DNA from: Crocodylus rhombifer
Lineage: Eukaryota > Chordata > Crocodylia > Crocodylidae
DNA length: 64,000 bases
Reading direction: 5' to 3'
Assembly: GCA_038503035.1 (NCBI GenBank)
Contig: JAVSML010020824.1
Location: 60,599 to 124,598 of the forward strand
Shown piece after piece: positions 49,086 to 61,532 of this stretch. The position numbers and the translations under genes were made by a program. Below the pieces are notes generated by a model. That model saw nothing but the letters and a program-made list of their open reading frames with translations. It was not told the origin of the DNA and did not search any database. Numbering within the stretch: position 1 is the first letter of the stretch; each line of letters opens with the position of its first letter.

Positions 49086-51589
49086 ATCTAGTAGGATAAA
49101 AACGAGCTCTTAATTAGAATGAAGGATTGCTATTAACTTTAGAATAACATTGAGATTATCCCAAGGCAAAGTTCAGAGGAATTAATCTTGTAATTTTGCA
49201 GCATACTCTCTAAACTCCCTATTTGTTGTTGTTTTTGGCTTTTCAAGTTCGAAGTTCATTACTTGCTGATGAAGTACCTGTGGCATTTTTTTGTCCACTG
49301 CAGAAGTAACTTACTGCTGTTTTCTCTCTGAAAGGAAAAAATAGTGCCCCACACAAAATTTCTTCATTTAGTTTTCAAAGGCTACTTTCTGTAATTGGCT
49401 AGATGCTGGGCCGAATCCTTTATTTTATTTGAGAGAGAGCTCCAGCAGTTCCTTTGCAGTAGAAGCCATATCTTTTCAGATGCGAGATTGCTAAATTGAA
49501 GTGTCAGCAGAAGGCCTTAAGGGAAATACACTGTAGAAGAACAGAGCTATAGAATCCTAACCTGATGACCACGACATGAGATACCACTTTAACAAGACTT
49601 TAAATGCTACAAAAATTCAAAGTTGTTTTAAGTAGTTTAGGGGAATGATTTTCCTTCCTCAGAACCTAGATCACTTTTCCAAAAAAACTTCCAAAACACC
49701 ATGACTTGTTGAGGGACCTGTTTTTCCTTTCCACTGTACATGTACTGTTTGGAACTAGAAATCCCAGATCCTGCTGTGATATGTTGAAGTGAAATAGGAA
49801 CGTTATCCCAATAAAATATCCAAGAGCACTGTTTGCCACTGGCTCTCGAAAACTAAATGCCATAGGCAGTCATGAGCAATCAAATGCATAGGGAAATGAT
49901 ACAATGCTGTGCTTTTGGTAGCATTACTCTGCCACTTACATGTAAAGGATAGCTACATGGAGTGTTGACTGGGCAATGAGAAATAAGCCTGCTGTATAAA
50001 AATACCTGCAAAGCACTCTCAGCTGCCTCTTAAGATTGGCGTTTACTATTCGTGGGAAAGAATAGCTGCCTTTATCTTTTTAGGCTGTACATCGAGAATA
50101 AAGAAACTAGTGCGTCTGTGTGAAAAGATTTCCTTACAGAGGACACACCATACAAACTCTTCTCAGTGAAGTACTGTCCAGTGTGTGGAAGCCTGTCACT
50201 GCCTCTGACAACTGGACCTGATGCTAGTTATTGGGTGCCAGGTGCAAGGGTAGCTGTGATTTTTCTGCTGAATTTGCTGATTATGAATAGTTCCTTGTCC
50301 ATTAAACAATCCCACTTCAGAATGCGTTTCCATGTGAGCATCTCTTTTTTGGTGTCTCACACAAAATAGGTAGTAATTCTTAGTTGTTTTTTTCCAGTTA
50401 TTTTCCAGCTTCAATGTAGCTATACAAAGCCTTGAATTAAATGTTTTTCTAGATAGCTTCATGATCTCAGTAAAAAACCTTTATAAGGCTAAAGTTATAG
50501 AAAACAAATTTTCAAGAGAATGTTCCATGAGTTGCAGACAAAATCTGCTCTCTGGCTGAGGCTGAATGGATTGTGCAAACTGAACTGTATAGTTGAAATA
50601 AAGTTCTGTTTTGTTTTATGTTTAAGATCTATATACTGTAAAACTTACATGGGATTTAGATTGTGTTTTTCTTCTCTTTTATCCACTAGCCTGTTTTTGT
50701 TGGGCCAAATAAAAATGTGAGTTTAATTTTTATGCAGATATATTGCATTCCCTGATGCCACTGCCCTATTTAGTGCCTCTGATGCATGCCATGACCAGCA
50801 TGACCAGAAGGCCCCAAGTGAGATATAACAGCTATTTCTTTTTTGCCTACATGAAAGAAAGGGAGAAGATTGATGGCCTTTTTTCCCCTATTTCCCTAAT
50901 CTTTTTTTGTTTAATCAGTTGAGGCCTCTGTTCCTTTAGTTGTATTTCATTTATCTACTTCCCAAGAATACTCAAAGTGCCTCTCTCATACCAATTTTTT
51001 TACTTTATTTATCCATAAATGAAAAAATGTCACTCTCTCTTAATGTCTCTTTAGAGTATATCTTACTGTTAAATCAGTGTCTCCTTCTACAGCCTTAGAG
51101 TCCTGTATCCCCCTTTTTTTCCTTTGTGCTTGTTCTTACTTATTGAACCTTCACAAAACAACATTGACCAAAAGGGCAGTGCTAAACATGCCTCCAGAGC
51201 TAGAATAGTCTGGAATTTTACATACGTCTGAAGTGTCTCAATTTAGCAATTAAGCCGTTGGGAGGAAGGATTCCAATATGTTATCTCATTGGATTCTGCA
51301 GGACTCCAATTTCCTCTTGTGCTCAGTGTGATGAGATCAAACCAGAGAACTGAGCCAGATTGATACTGTTTATGAAATACTGGGGCAGCCTCCTTAAAGG
51401 ATCAAGCCCACTGATACCAACTTTAGTAAAGTAATTGTTCTTTCAGTGTTAGCAGGTTAATGCAGAAATCATTTCATTAGTGACTGTGAACATCACTTTC
51501 TCCTAGTACTGTAGGTGGAACGTCTCCACAAAAACAGGTTGAGAGGAATTTTTACAAGGTTTTCTAACTGCAAGTAAAAATCAGAGACC
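49086..51589. other. 3'UTR-intron DNA without recognisable gene
   Basis: AT-rich unique sequence. No LINE frame, hAT end or structural RNA was recognised. Confidence 0.5.
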
Positions 51590-51715
51590 ATTTTGGATTT
51601 GTAAAGTTTAGATTGTGTGGGATGGTTTGGATAGGGATGATCCTGCCTCAGATTGGGGGTTGGACTAGATGACCTCTGGAAGGCCCTTCTGATCCTACTT
51701 CTCTGTGACCCTATG
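51590..51715 (+). mobile_element. CR1 LINE 3'-end fragment, sense
   Basis: GGATGATCCTGCCTCAGATT, then GGGGGTTGGACTAGATGACC, then TCTGGAAGGCCCTTCTGATC: this is the classic CR1 3' terminus, with a decayed TTCTCTGTGACCCTATG tail. Only the last ~125 bp inserted. It belongs to a different CR1 subfamily from the copies with TACTATGAAAC tails. Confidence 0.88.
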
Positions 51716-51965
51716 TCTCTACTCATATTGCAAAGGATAGCATGGTGTTACATCAGAGAGGATGATGGAAACTTCTCTAATGAAGCCAAGTTCTCGGGTG
51801 TATGAGAAAATGTAATAAGCATTGAAGTACTTGCTGATTTTGTTACTTATAAGTGGAGAAGCCTCTTTGGATGAAATCAACCTACGGTAAAGATTTACAC
51901 ATGGTTATATGTATCATTTAAGGCTTGCTGAAAATTAATTTTAAAAACTTGACTAGCCCAAAGAA

Positions 51966-52258
51966 CAGTGATTCTCAGCCAGGGCACCATGGTACCCTAG
52001 GGTGTCTTGTGATACTTTCAAGAGTGTCAAAGGGTGGCATATAATGTTAGCACTGTTAGGTGTACATATATGATCCACAAGAAGGTTTTAGAGATTTCAA
52101 ATAGGAATCCATAGTGGTTAAAACATTTTAGTCTGCTGTAGTCTTTCTGAGGTCTTTGCAACAGACTAATTGCTCTATTTTTCTGTAGTCAAAAAATGAG
52201 TGAAAACTAAGAGTTGGCATTTCTGGATTTTCATGGGGCTGCCTTGAGTCTATTAAGC
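51966..52258 (+). mobile_element. hAT-like element, right end missing
   Basis: It starts CAGTGATTCTCAGCCAGGGC and continues CACCATGGTACCCTAGGGTG, a hAT left end. GGGCTGCCTTGAGTCTATTAA near 52239 resembles the sequence just inside the usual right end, but the terminal AACCACTG is absent. Confidence 0.6.
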
Positions 52259-52261
52259 AGT

Positions 52262-52560
52262 GCCTTGAGCCCAGCCCCAGGACTCCTGGCTGCCCCCTCT
52301 CCTGGCTTCAATTTGGAAATAAAGTTAATCCCAAGTGCCAGCAGCTGACTCTGGCTTCATTTTGGGACTAACGTTATTCTCAAGGGCTGGCAGCCATGTG
52401 GCCGGAGGCTGGAGCTCCCCTCAGTGGCCACAGGGGCGCATGATAGGCTGCTCTGACCTAGGACTAAATTTAGTCCCAAGTCATCTGCCCTTGTAGACAG
52501 TGGCTTAATCCTGCTTACTGCACAGTAATTTACTGCACAGTAAATTTAAACCAGCATAAA
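52262..52560 (+). repeat. Old repeat with an internal ~60-bp duplication
   Basis: CTGGCTTCAATTTGGAAATAA (about 52302) and CTGGCTTCATTTTGGGACTAA (about 52350) head two similar segments, each ending near GCCAGCAG/GGCTGGCAG. Further on, TTACTGCACAGTAA occurs twice (52517-52545). Probably a decayed DNA element; family unknown. Confidence 0.5.
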
Positions 52561-52999
52561 TTCATGTGTATACACACCTAGTGTCATAGAGAGTACTGTT
52601 CTGCCTGGACAGGAGTCAGCCCAAGGTAATCTTCTCTCTTTGACTTCTCAGGTATAGGGGTAGCAGGTAGTAATTATCTGGGTTTTTATAATGGAGTCAA
52701 GATGTTATTGCTTTTAAAATCTTAAGGGATATTAAATCTACCAAGTAACTAAGGGATTTAAGAGAAGCTTTGTACTGGTATAGGAGTCAGCATGAGCAGA
52801 GTATATTGCATGATTGAAGCCATGAGTTTATTGTTAAGGCCTGCTTCAGCAAGCTCCTCTTTAAGCCAGCAGTTAAGGATTGAGTAGAAGATGGGTAAAA
52901 CATTTGACTCATTATTTGCATATAATAAATTGTGTAGTAAGGGCTGTCAGTACATTAAGCACATGCTCCAAAAACTGGAATTCACAGTGTTGTAGTTGC

Positions 53000-53155
53000 T
53001 GAGGTGTGATACCTTTTATTAGAGGAGTTTGGAATTGGGAGAGATGTTGGTCAGGTCTTCTGGCATAAAACCCTAGGAAGAACATTTTGTGCCCAAAAGT
53101 TTGATTAACATCTCTCCTAACTCTAAATATAAGATACCACTTCATCTCTGAAATA
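53000..53155. mobile_element. Palindromic MITE, older
   Basis: The left arm GGTGTGATACCTTTTATTAG...GGGAGAGATGTTGGTCA and the right arm, read in reverse complement as AAGTGGTATCTTATATTTAG...AGGAGAGATGTTAATCA, pair with many mismatches. It resembles the ACCTTTTATTGGACCAACT-type palindromic elements of amniotes (recalled). Confidence 0.65.
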
Positions 53156-55042
53156 CTACAAATATATGTCTTTCAACTCGTTGGCATTCAGATCTTCACA
53201 GGAGGTGTTTTGCAATTTTCAACATTGACTAACCCTTTTTTATTGCATTCAGTTGCTATTTAAAAAATATGTGTAGCTGCTAGAGGCATCCCAGAGTGTT
53301 CTTTTCTTTTACAGTAAATTGTTCCCTTGGTTTCTTCATATTTCAGGGTTTTTTTTCCCCAAATTATGTGAATTACAGATCTAAGATATTGCTTCTCCTT
53401 AAAGGGACACCTGCTTACCACACACGTACTTAGATCTGAAAAACTTTCCAAGGAGCACCTTCTATTCCTAGTCAAGACTTCAACCCTGAAAACAATAAAT
53501 GTATTATGTTTCTCTCCCTTCTTTCACAGCATATTTCTTGTAGTCAGCTTCATGTTGCCATGTTAGTCTCTGATCTTGTAAGAAAATTTGGGGGAGCAGT
53601 GTTGACAGGCCTGTACACCCACACAGAGTGGGTCCCATTGACTTCCCATGTTCTTGTGAATCTGAACCTTAGGAAGTTTTCTGACTACCTACAGGGTCTC
53701 GCATGTGTTGATAAGTGAGGGAAGAGAAACAAATGAAAGCCTAGGAAATCCATTTGTAAAACCACAAAAATTGACAGAGGGATTCAGAAGAGAGTGTAGC
53801 ACACCATGTGTTTCTAGTTTCATGTATTAGCTGCTGAGTGTTTTGAGTGTGGTGTTTCACCAAGCCTCATAGTATTGTGACCAGGCACTTGCTGTAGTGA
53901 AATACATTAAAATAATTCCACTTTATAAAAATACCTTTATCATTAATTTTACATTTTATATATGCACAATTCCAGTTAATAAACTGTACTGGTCCCTGCC
54001 TGGAACATGCTTTAATTAAGTGCAGACAGTACACAAATAATCAAATCATGGGTTTGAGAATCAGATTCCTCATCTCTATTCACAGCGAAGAGTTTCTTAC
54101 TCCTTGAGTCAGAAGGATTATTCACACCATAAGGTGCTCCTCAGTGTGAGTAAGGATACTAGAATCTGACCCCAAAAGATAAGCACTGTGAATTGTTCCT
54201 AGCTTCTGGCAGTGGTTTCTGTTTTACCTTAGATTGCATGTTGCTTTTTTGTTTTGTCTTGTATTAACTAAGAAAAATCCATGAAGATCAACATTCCCAG
54301 CCCAAACTTGATAGAGGACAGCAGCCTAACTAGAATCGTATTCCAGCATTGTAAGACTTCAGTGGTTTGGGTGTTTTTCTGTTTTCGTTTTATATTTTTT
54401 TAGTACATTATGTTTTGCCATGTGACTCAGCAGCAATAATTAGGCAGAAACTTGCTGTCCCTGCAGATGCCAAGATTACAGGATGACATACTCTCACCAG
54501 ATGACAGCATAAACTGATATTTTTAGAACAGCCTGCATCAATTGGTCTCCCCAATGCTTTCCTCTTTGTATCAACAGCATTAGGATTTTATTACAGAATG
54601 AGCCTTTGTAAATTGTCTTTTACATATGAATGAGCTGTAGTGATCGTTTAGAACTGCAGATTAACATTTGTTCCGAAATGTCCTTTCGCCTAATAGCCCT
54701 GATTCTTGCAGGTTGATTTTTTTTTTTTTCTCCACAGTACAGCTTGCTGTCTAAATAATCCTTTAAAAAAACCACAGTTTTTTTTTTGAAAAGTTATAAA
54801 TATAGGGATTCATTTTAGAAACACAGTGTCATCCAACTGAGTAAAGGCCAGTATCTTTTTTTATATCACTTTTTTTCATGTGAATCCAGTGTTCAATTAT
54901 GGGGGTGAATTGACAGTCCCTGAGGTTATAGTCTCTTCTGTTCATTGTATTTGCAGACTGCACAGGTATCACTCAGACAGCAACAGTGCATATTTTCTTG
55001 CATGTGTTCAAACTTGGCCGTTACAATGAGGAGTGTCATAGG
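53156..55042. other. 3'UTR-intron DNA without recognisable gene
   Basis: AT-rich sequence with poly-T runs near 54719 and 54780. Nothing coding was recognised. Confidence 0.5.
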
Positions 55043-55299
55043 TGGAGTGACCGCATTATTTTTATGGAAATCTGGGACCATGACCCCACCCCTGGCCAAT
55101 CCCCATCCCAGGCAGGAGGAGCAGTACCTCACCCAGTCTGCCCCTGCCTCCAGCAGTGCTCAGGAGGAGTGTGGGCAGTGTGGGTGGGGTGGCACCAGTC
55201 TGGGATTTTTGTTTCCATTCTCAGCAACTGGCTGGGCTGCTGCAGTGGCCTCTGAAATCCAGGACTGTCCTGGCCAAACTGGGACATACGGTCACCATC
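55043..55299 (+). mobile_element. hAT-like MITE, family 'TAGRGTGACCATA', copy 2
   Basis: Same family and same orientation as 38227-38494. The ends are TGGAGTGACCGCA and ACGGTCACCATC. Flanks GTCATAGG (55035-55042) and GCCATAGC (55300-55307) match at 6 of 8 positions. More decayed at the ends than copy 1. Confidence 0.82.
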
Positions 55300-55762
55300 G
55301 CCATAGCGGGTGCCTGTAAATAAATGTGTGTCCTCTAGTCAAACGTGGAGACACTAAGTAGTTCAGTCTTCAGGAGCATTTAATTCTTAGTCTTTCTACT
55401 CAGCTTGCTAAGTAAGGTAGCAGTTGTGATGGTGGTGTGAGGTGGGCATCTGTTGAGCAATAACTGGAATGAGAATTACTAACCTCGTATATAGCCAGGT
55501 TGGTCTGAGACCAGTTTCAAGAAAAAGATATCTTTTCCAGCTGGTTCTAGAAAGAACAGTGGTTGTGTATATATATTTTTTTTCTTATATTTTCTTTATA
55601 GTTTATTGTTTTATCCTGCCTTTTCTTCTTATAGTCCCTTGTTTCAAAAGATTGTTTTTCCTGGCTTTCCAGAGTGATTTATTTCAAGAAAAAGAAGAGA
55701 AATTTGATTGAGTGGGAAACCTTCTCTATTGCACCCCCACTTACGGAGCTTGCAATATAGAG

Positions 55763-56061
55763 CAGCATTTCTCAACCCATGGGTCATTGATCCAAAAGTG
55801 GGTCACAAGAATATATGAAAGAGTCACAAACTTTAAAAATGGATTCTTCTTTAAAGAAGAAAATGTGGGAAACTGGCTTTTCCCTTGCAGTCTGGCAGAG
55901 TTCCAGCCTACAAGGGGCTGGTTGGGGCCCCCATGCCCTTCCCTCCCCACCCCACATATTGGTGGGGGTGGGCAGCAGGATGGGAGTGAGGGACACTGGG
56001 TCGGGACTGGCCATTGATGTTTACAAATGGGTCCTGGTGCAAAAAAAGTTGAGAACTGCTG
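55763..56061. mobile_element. hAT-like MITE
   Basis: The left end CAGCATTTCTCAACCCATGG and the right end AAGTTGAGAACTGCTG are inverted repeats. Subterminal GGGTCATTGATCCAAAAGTGGGTCA recurs as ATGGGTCCTGGTGC near the other end. The flanks share ATAGA but are out of register, so the 8-bp duplication is unclear. Confidence 0.75.
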
Positions 56062-59000
56062 ATAGAATCTTGCCTCTCCCCTCATCATATCAGCACAATG
56101 CACCTACCTCCCTTAAGTGATTTGTCCTGGCTCATTGACCTGTCATTTTGAATCAGCATCCCTGGAAAATGACAGATCTGTATTTCAGGAAAGACCTTCT
56201 TAAAGAGCTGCACACCACACTGACCAGGCAGAGGGAAGAGCAAGCTTTCTGTAAAAATGTTTGGAGTAAGGGAGAGTAGATTTCTTGTTTTCATTCCAGT
56301 AGAACCCAGATTTCCTAGTCAGTCAAATTTTTACCCTCCAGCTAGAAAGTCAGCATATGTTCTTCAGCCAGAAAAACTATTTTAAAAAGGCCTTTCTTCT
56401 GCATCAGTGCACTTAGGGACCCCTTCCTTTTTAATTCATACATTAAGAAAAGCCTTAATCTCTTGGTAATATTCCAGATGGTACCAGGAAGTGGACAGGT
56501 TACCAAGCCAGCTGGCATACTGGGTCCCATGCAGGATGTGATTTTGATGTTTTGGTGCCATTTCTAGCCCAGCCCTCCAGCAGGCTAACACATCTACTGG
56601 GAGAGCAGCATCCAGACACTGCATTATACCTGCAATGCTGAGTGCACAGGTTGAATCCTGACCCTACTGCAGTCGATGGAAAAAACTTATTGGCTTCAGT
56701 GGTGCCAGGATTTCCTCCATGGTTGCTATCACTCCTCTTCCCCTAAAAGCTTCCTGAGGGAAGGACAGAGTTCTGCCCATTGAATTGTGAGGTAAGAGGC
56801 TTAAGGATGTTGTGGAAACATAATGCCTTGTACTTAAACCTTTCTGAGCGTGCTAGGATAGAGGATTAAATACTAGCATATGCAATGGTTCTAAGACAGA
56901 AACAATTAAATATTAACAGTACTTATGCTGGAAAACATGTTGTTATTGCTTAACTCCAATGATGAAATACCACTACATAAAAAAGACCAGGATTTCTTTG
57001 TGATTATGTATCTCTCTGTAAAGTAATACACTCTAACCTTTAAGAGGAAGAATAGGAGAAAACAGGCAGCTGTTCTCCCTCCTTCCTTTCCTTTACTCTT
57101 GCAAAAACAGAATGTTGAGCCCATGGGAAACGGTGGACTTCACTGTTTAAATATTCATACCCATAAGACTACCTCCTCAAAATTCCTTTTGCCAGTGTAT
57201 TGCCAGTAGTACCCCAACAGATCTGTGGTTTGAATCTGTGCAAAGGCTTATTGTTTGCAGGAGCTAATGAATACAAAGGCTTTCATATTCAGAGTCCTAA
57301 ACTTCATTCTCTGACAGTGTCATGAGTTTCTGCTGTTCAAGAATATGCATCATTGTTTTGTAGGAAGGACAATCAACATCCTCTTCTATAGAGAGAGAAG
57401 CAATACAATGTCTTTGGCCTAATGTGCCAGAATAATGTGTATCCCAAGAGCCAGACATCTTACTGTGGCTCTGGGCAAGTCTTTAATCCCAGAAAAATCC
57501 CTCAAGATGATCACATGCAGAGTCTGGGTCAGCACAAAGTCAGAATGTTCAAAACAAGAAAACAAATCTCTGCACATACAGCCCTGAGCGTCAGAAATGG
57601 ACGCTGACAAGTCCCAATCCCAATGGCAAGACCAGGTACCTGCATTTTGTTTAAGACAAAGCATGATTAGAATTAGATTACTTTTTGCAACTTCATTATT
57701 AAACTGAATAACTTTCTTCAATAGTTGTTGGAATTGTAATTGTTCATTGGGTGGCACATGCTACAATGTTGTTGCTTTGGAGCAGCACCAGAATGGGTTA
57801 ACCTTTCATTTTCCAGGTGCCTATGTAAACTCAAGCATAGCTTTTTTCCAGCTCCCATATTCCTTTGTTATAATTTAGAAAAGACTGCCTCTTTAAACTC
57901 CTACTCTATTTTTTGTTGTTCTCTGAACTGGAAAGAAGCAAAATTTTAATGAGCCAAGTTTAAAGAGAGGAAAACCTGAGTCAGAGCATGCTTGATGTTC
58001 AGGCCATCTGAAGGAGATTTGTAGAGCTGCCACTTATTCTTTTTTCTGAGCTTGTTGGAGTCTTGATGGAGCTGTCCCTTACAGGATGTTAACCGATCCC
58101 AACATCATTTTTAGAGACCATAAAACATCAACACTTCACAATGTGGTATTCCAACCCTGTACCATGCAACCCTGCAATGTGATATGCCAATCCAATATCC
58201 TTATGCATTGCCACTGCAGTGTCACACTGTGCTATGACATGAAGATTCTTATTCTGTCAGGCAGGGTTGCATGCTGCAAACCTGTCATCAGAGGCATGGC
58301 AACCACAGCATTTGCCTCCCTCATTAATTTCTACTTGGCTAACTTGCATTACTCAATATTGAAACTCTGAATACAAATGGCAGATTATTAATCTGAAAGA
58401 CAAATAGAGATGTAGTTGGAACCATTCAGAATCAAGTATTACTGCATATTGTGGAGAGGATAAAGCTATCTTAACAATGAGAAGAATAACAGTTATTTTC
58501 AAATATTTTGCATTTAAGAATAATACGGTAGTTTCTGTTTTGTAAATGAAGGAATGGTCTGTGTCTTGGGGATTGCACAAAATTCTGGGCACTTCCAGAT
58601 TTCCAGTTGGCTCTGTGATTTATTACTCCCTTTTAAATCTTAGCCTGTAACCTTGTCAAGCAAGCTCCTGCCCATGTCTGTTTGCCCACCACTAAGAGAC
58701 TTGAAATCTAAAATGACTAACATGAACTTCCTGTGCTATCATCTTCAGTAAACAGGGATCTCATCCCTTTTCCTTCCCATGAAGCAGAGAGAAAAAAGCT
58801 ATTATTTTGTGTATGGCTACACAGTTGGTTGTGATCACAAAACCAGTACACATATGTACTATGGAACATTTGTCATTGAAGGACAGGAGTTTGCATCAAA
58901 ATATCTCATGTCACTAGTCTCCAGGTACACTACTCATAAAAATAGTTATTGGGATTCCCTACCTTAGCTTGTAATACCCAGGGAAAAACTGGTATCTCTT

Positions 59001-59512
59001 TTGGAGACCCAGGAGCTGTGTCATTTTCAAGATATGGGCATCTCAGTGAACCTTTCAGATTAATTAAGAAGTTATTTCCAGCATAGAAAATATAAGACTA
59101 TGGTACTGTTTCCAAAGTATAAATACTTAAAGGGCCATATACCTTCTGCTTTACAAATACTGTATTAACTGATTGTTATAGTTACTCAATGGTAAACTCC
59201 AATTCGGTATCAGCAGGAGCACATTAACCATGTTTAGCGCCTAGGGAATAGCAATGTGTCACCTTTCCGTTTGGAAGAAATTTCCAGTGTAGCATAATTA
59301 ACACCTATGGGAATCCAAGGGAGAAAGTAATCTGCATTAGGTGATGCTTCATATTTTGTTTCTTGATTCTTGAGTTGAGATCAGAGCTTGCGGGACTTCA
59401 TTCCAACTCTAAGTGGTGGAATGAGGGTAGATGGCAGGAAGTGGAAAGTTATTATCATGGGGAGGGAAATCCCAGCTCAAACAACCTAACCACAAAACAA
59501 AGTAAAAAGCAG
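56062..59512. other. 3'UTR-intron DNA without recognisable gene
   Basis: AT-rich. Around 58135-58200, CAATGTG and CCAACCCTG/GCAACCCTG words recur, a weak local quasi-repeat. No transposon ends or structural RNA were recognised. Confidence 0.45.
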
Positions 59513-59600
59513 TGGTTCACAACCTGTGGGTAGCTAGTGGGTGCAGAGGTGTGAGAAAAGGGCAGGGTGGGAAATGAAGGGGCTCATTGTCTGACACACA
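59513..59600 (+). mobile_element. hAT-like left end only
   Basis: CAGTGGTTCACAACCTGTGG is a hAT terminus of the CAGTGGTTCTCAACC type. No matching right end was found, so this is a fragment. Confidence 0.55.
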
Positions 59601-59873
59601 ATGCTTGCAAATTGAATAATTTGAAAGAACTGAATCTCTTCCTTCTTTTTTTCTTGCCTTTTCACCTACCAAACTCAGCAAAGCTGTCATCTAGGATTCA
59701 AAATATTAGTTGCATGTTACAAAACAAAATGTCAAGCTGCTCCTAGTCTGAATTGGTCAGTATTTAATGTGTTTTGTGATACAAAAAGCAAGGCCATTAT
59801 TTTTAAGTCCTCTGTTTCTGCCTGTGTTCTTCTCAGGTGGCGGAGGGGCGAGAAGCAGAAATTACCTTGCATC

Positions 59874-60203
59874 GCCTTTGTACCACCATGAAAAGGTTTA
59901 TGGTGGTACAAAGGCTGAACAAGCAAATGTTTGTACCCCTTATCATGCCACAGATGCCCATAACTTGTAGCATTGAGAAAGGGGACATCAATTTGTGCCA
60001 CTGTTTAGCAGCTGGTGTTTGTTTACTTCATGCTGTGAGAGCACAGGCAGCCTAGAGCTGCCTGCACTCACCAGCTGCCCCAGGCAGGTGTCTTGGGGCT
60101 TGGGGGACCCAGTTCTGTGCACCCTGGAAATTCCCATACAGAGATGCACCCCTAGAATCTCAGGGGTGCATCTCCGTAACCAGGGAAAGTCAGACTTTCC
60201 CTG
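59874..60203. repeat. Cluster of perfect inverted repeats (hairpin array)
   Basis: Four separate perfect stem-loops lie within 330 bp: a 16-bp stem 59874-59889/59900-59915 with a 10-nt loop (GCCTTTGTACCACCAT); a nested pair with outer 10-bp stem 60008-60017/60069-60078 (GCAGCTGGTG) and inner 8-bp stem 60044-60051/60057-60064 (CAGGCAGC); a 13-bp stem 60141-60153/60162-60174 (GAGATGCACCCCT); and an 11-bp stem 60181-60191/60193-60203 (CAGGGAAAGTC) with a 1-nt loop. The third extends imperfectly outward through CCCTGG/CCAGGG. The family is unknown; possibly the structured part of a DNA transposon. Confidence 0.85.
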
Positions 60204-60989
60204 CTTACAAAGAGAGGCCATGGAGATTTCTCAAGCCCTGGGAGAACTTGTCACTCATAGTCCTGTAGCATTAATGGGTGGAACAGTGGAGAACATGTTT
60301 TGCCAAGTGAAAGAGATCAGCTGTGCCAGGGCACATCTAGGTAGACATAATTGACAGAGCACTGTGGGGAAAGCCTAGCACCCCTCTCCTTTTATTATAG
60401 TTTTTTGTGTGCAACAGGTCATAATCAGAGAGCATTAGCAGTATGACACCTGTTTTGGTTGGCTGTAGGATGTGAGCGTGTGTTACAGAGCCTACGGGTA
60501 TCAGCTCCGTAGTTAAGGCTGTACTAAGTTTTGCTGGAGTAGTGGGACTAAAAGCCCTCTCTTCAGCACTTCAGTGATTTTGAAACTGGTTTTCAGATTT
60601 ACCACAGGAACTCTGCAGAGAACAGTAGAATTTTCCATGGAGTATTTTAAGAAAAATGCCTCTAATTCTTTGCAAGGGAAATGTTTGAATAGGGGTCTAC
60701 TTAACTCGTGGTGAGACGAGCAATTTTTGCAGCTTGGGCATGGTACAAAGAGCCAGTTGTATGGGCATTTCCTGACAGTCCTGCCCCATGCTGGTGACTG
60801 GTTGAAAGGTATTGGCATTGCATTTCACTTCTTAAAAGATGGCGCGGAAACATTTTCACTTCGCCGACTGGTGCCTTCATTTAATCTCTGTCACTAGTAG
60901 ACAGTAGCTCAATCACATGATCTATGGCTGTGGTGATGGTTCCATTGTCTTTGTATTGCAGTAAGCATTGGGGCATTCTAAAGCAGCGT

Positions 60990-61130
60990 ATTACATGAAT
61001 AATATGCTGGGGGTGGTGGGTTACGTTGATTTTGTGGGAAATCACAGCCAATGCAATATTTCCTGGTGATCATGGACAGCACCGTTTTTCACTGTTTCTA
61101 TGAAAACTGCGAAACCGCTAATTAAATAGG
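60990..61130. mobile_element. hAT-like fragment
   Basis: TTTCACTGTTTCTATGAAAA, CTGCGAAACCGCTAATTAAA and TAGGCCCCTAC resemble the right part of the TAGGTAGGGCCCTACC-ended family also seen at 20603-21049. Limits are approximate. Confidence 0.45.
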
Positions 61131-61532
61131 CCCCTACATTTGAAGTATGCTTTATTGCCCATGTAACTAGGATACCAGGCTGTCATACAAGTAAAAGATT
61201 CTGGCTGTGCTGGAAGTAAGTGGACATAGACAGTGGGGAGGTCTGCCCCCCAGCCTTGCAGCCCATGCTAATTCCTCCAAACTCAGACTTCTCTTTTTTT
61301 TCTGACTTTGCCTTCAGTACATTCTACACTTTTTGCATTGGTTACTTTTGTTCCTACTTCAGCTTTACTTATCCCTCCCATCATGCCAAAAGTAGTAATG
61401 AGGGCTGGGAAATAGTGAGGGGACAGCAGCAGGATCCTCACTTGAAGCACTACTAATTCCTCTTCAGAGACAGTCTTCCTCTTGAATCCCCTGCTAACTG
61501 AGCAGAATTAGACTAGTATTCTTGGTCAGTAC

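Noticed and set aside
53540..53580. Phrase GCCATGTTAGTCTCTGATCTTGTAAG resembling a reptile MITE end
   Set aside because: Too short, and no partner terminal repeat was found nearby.
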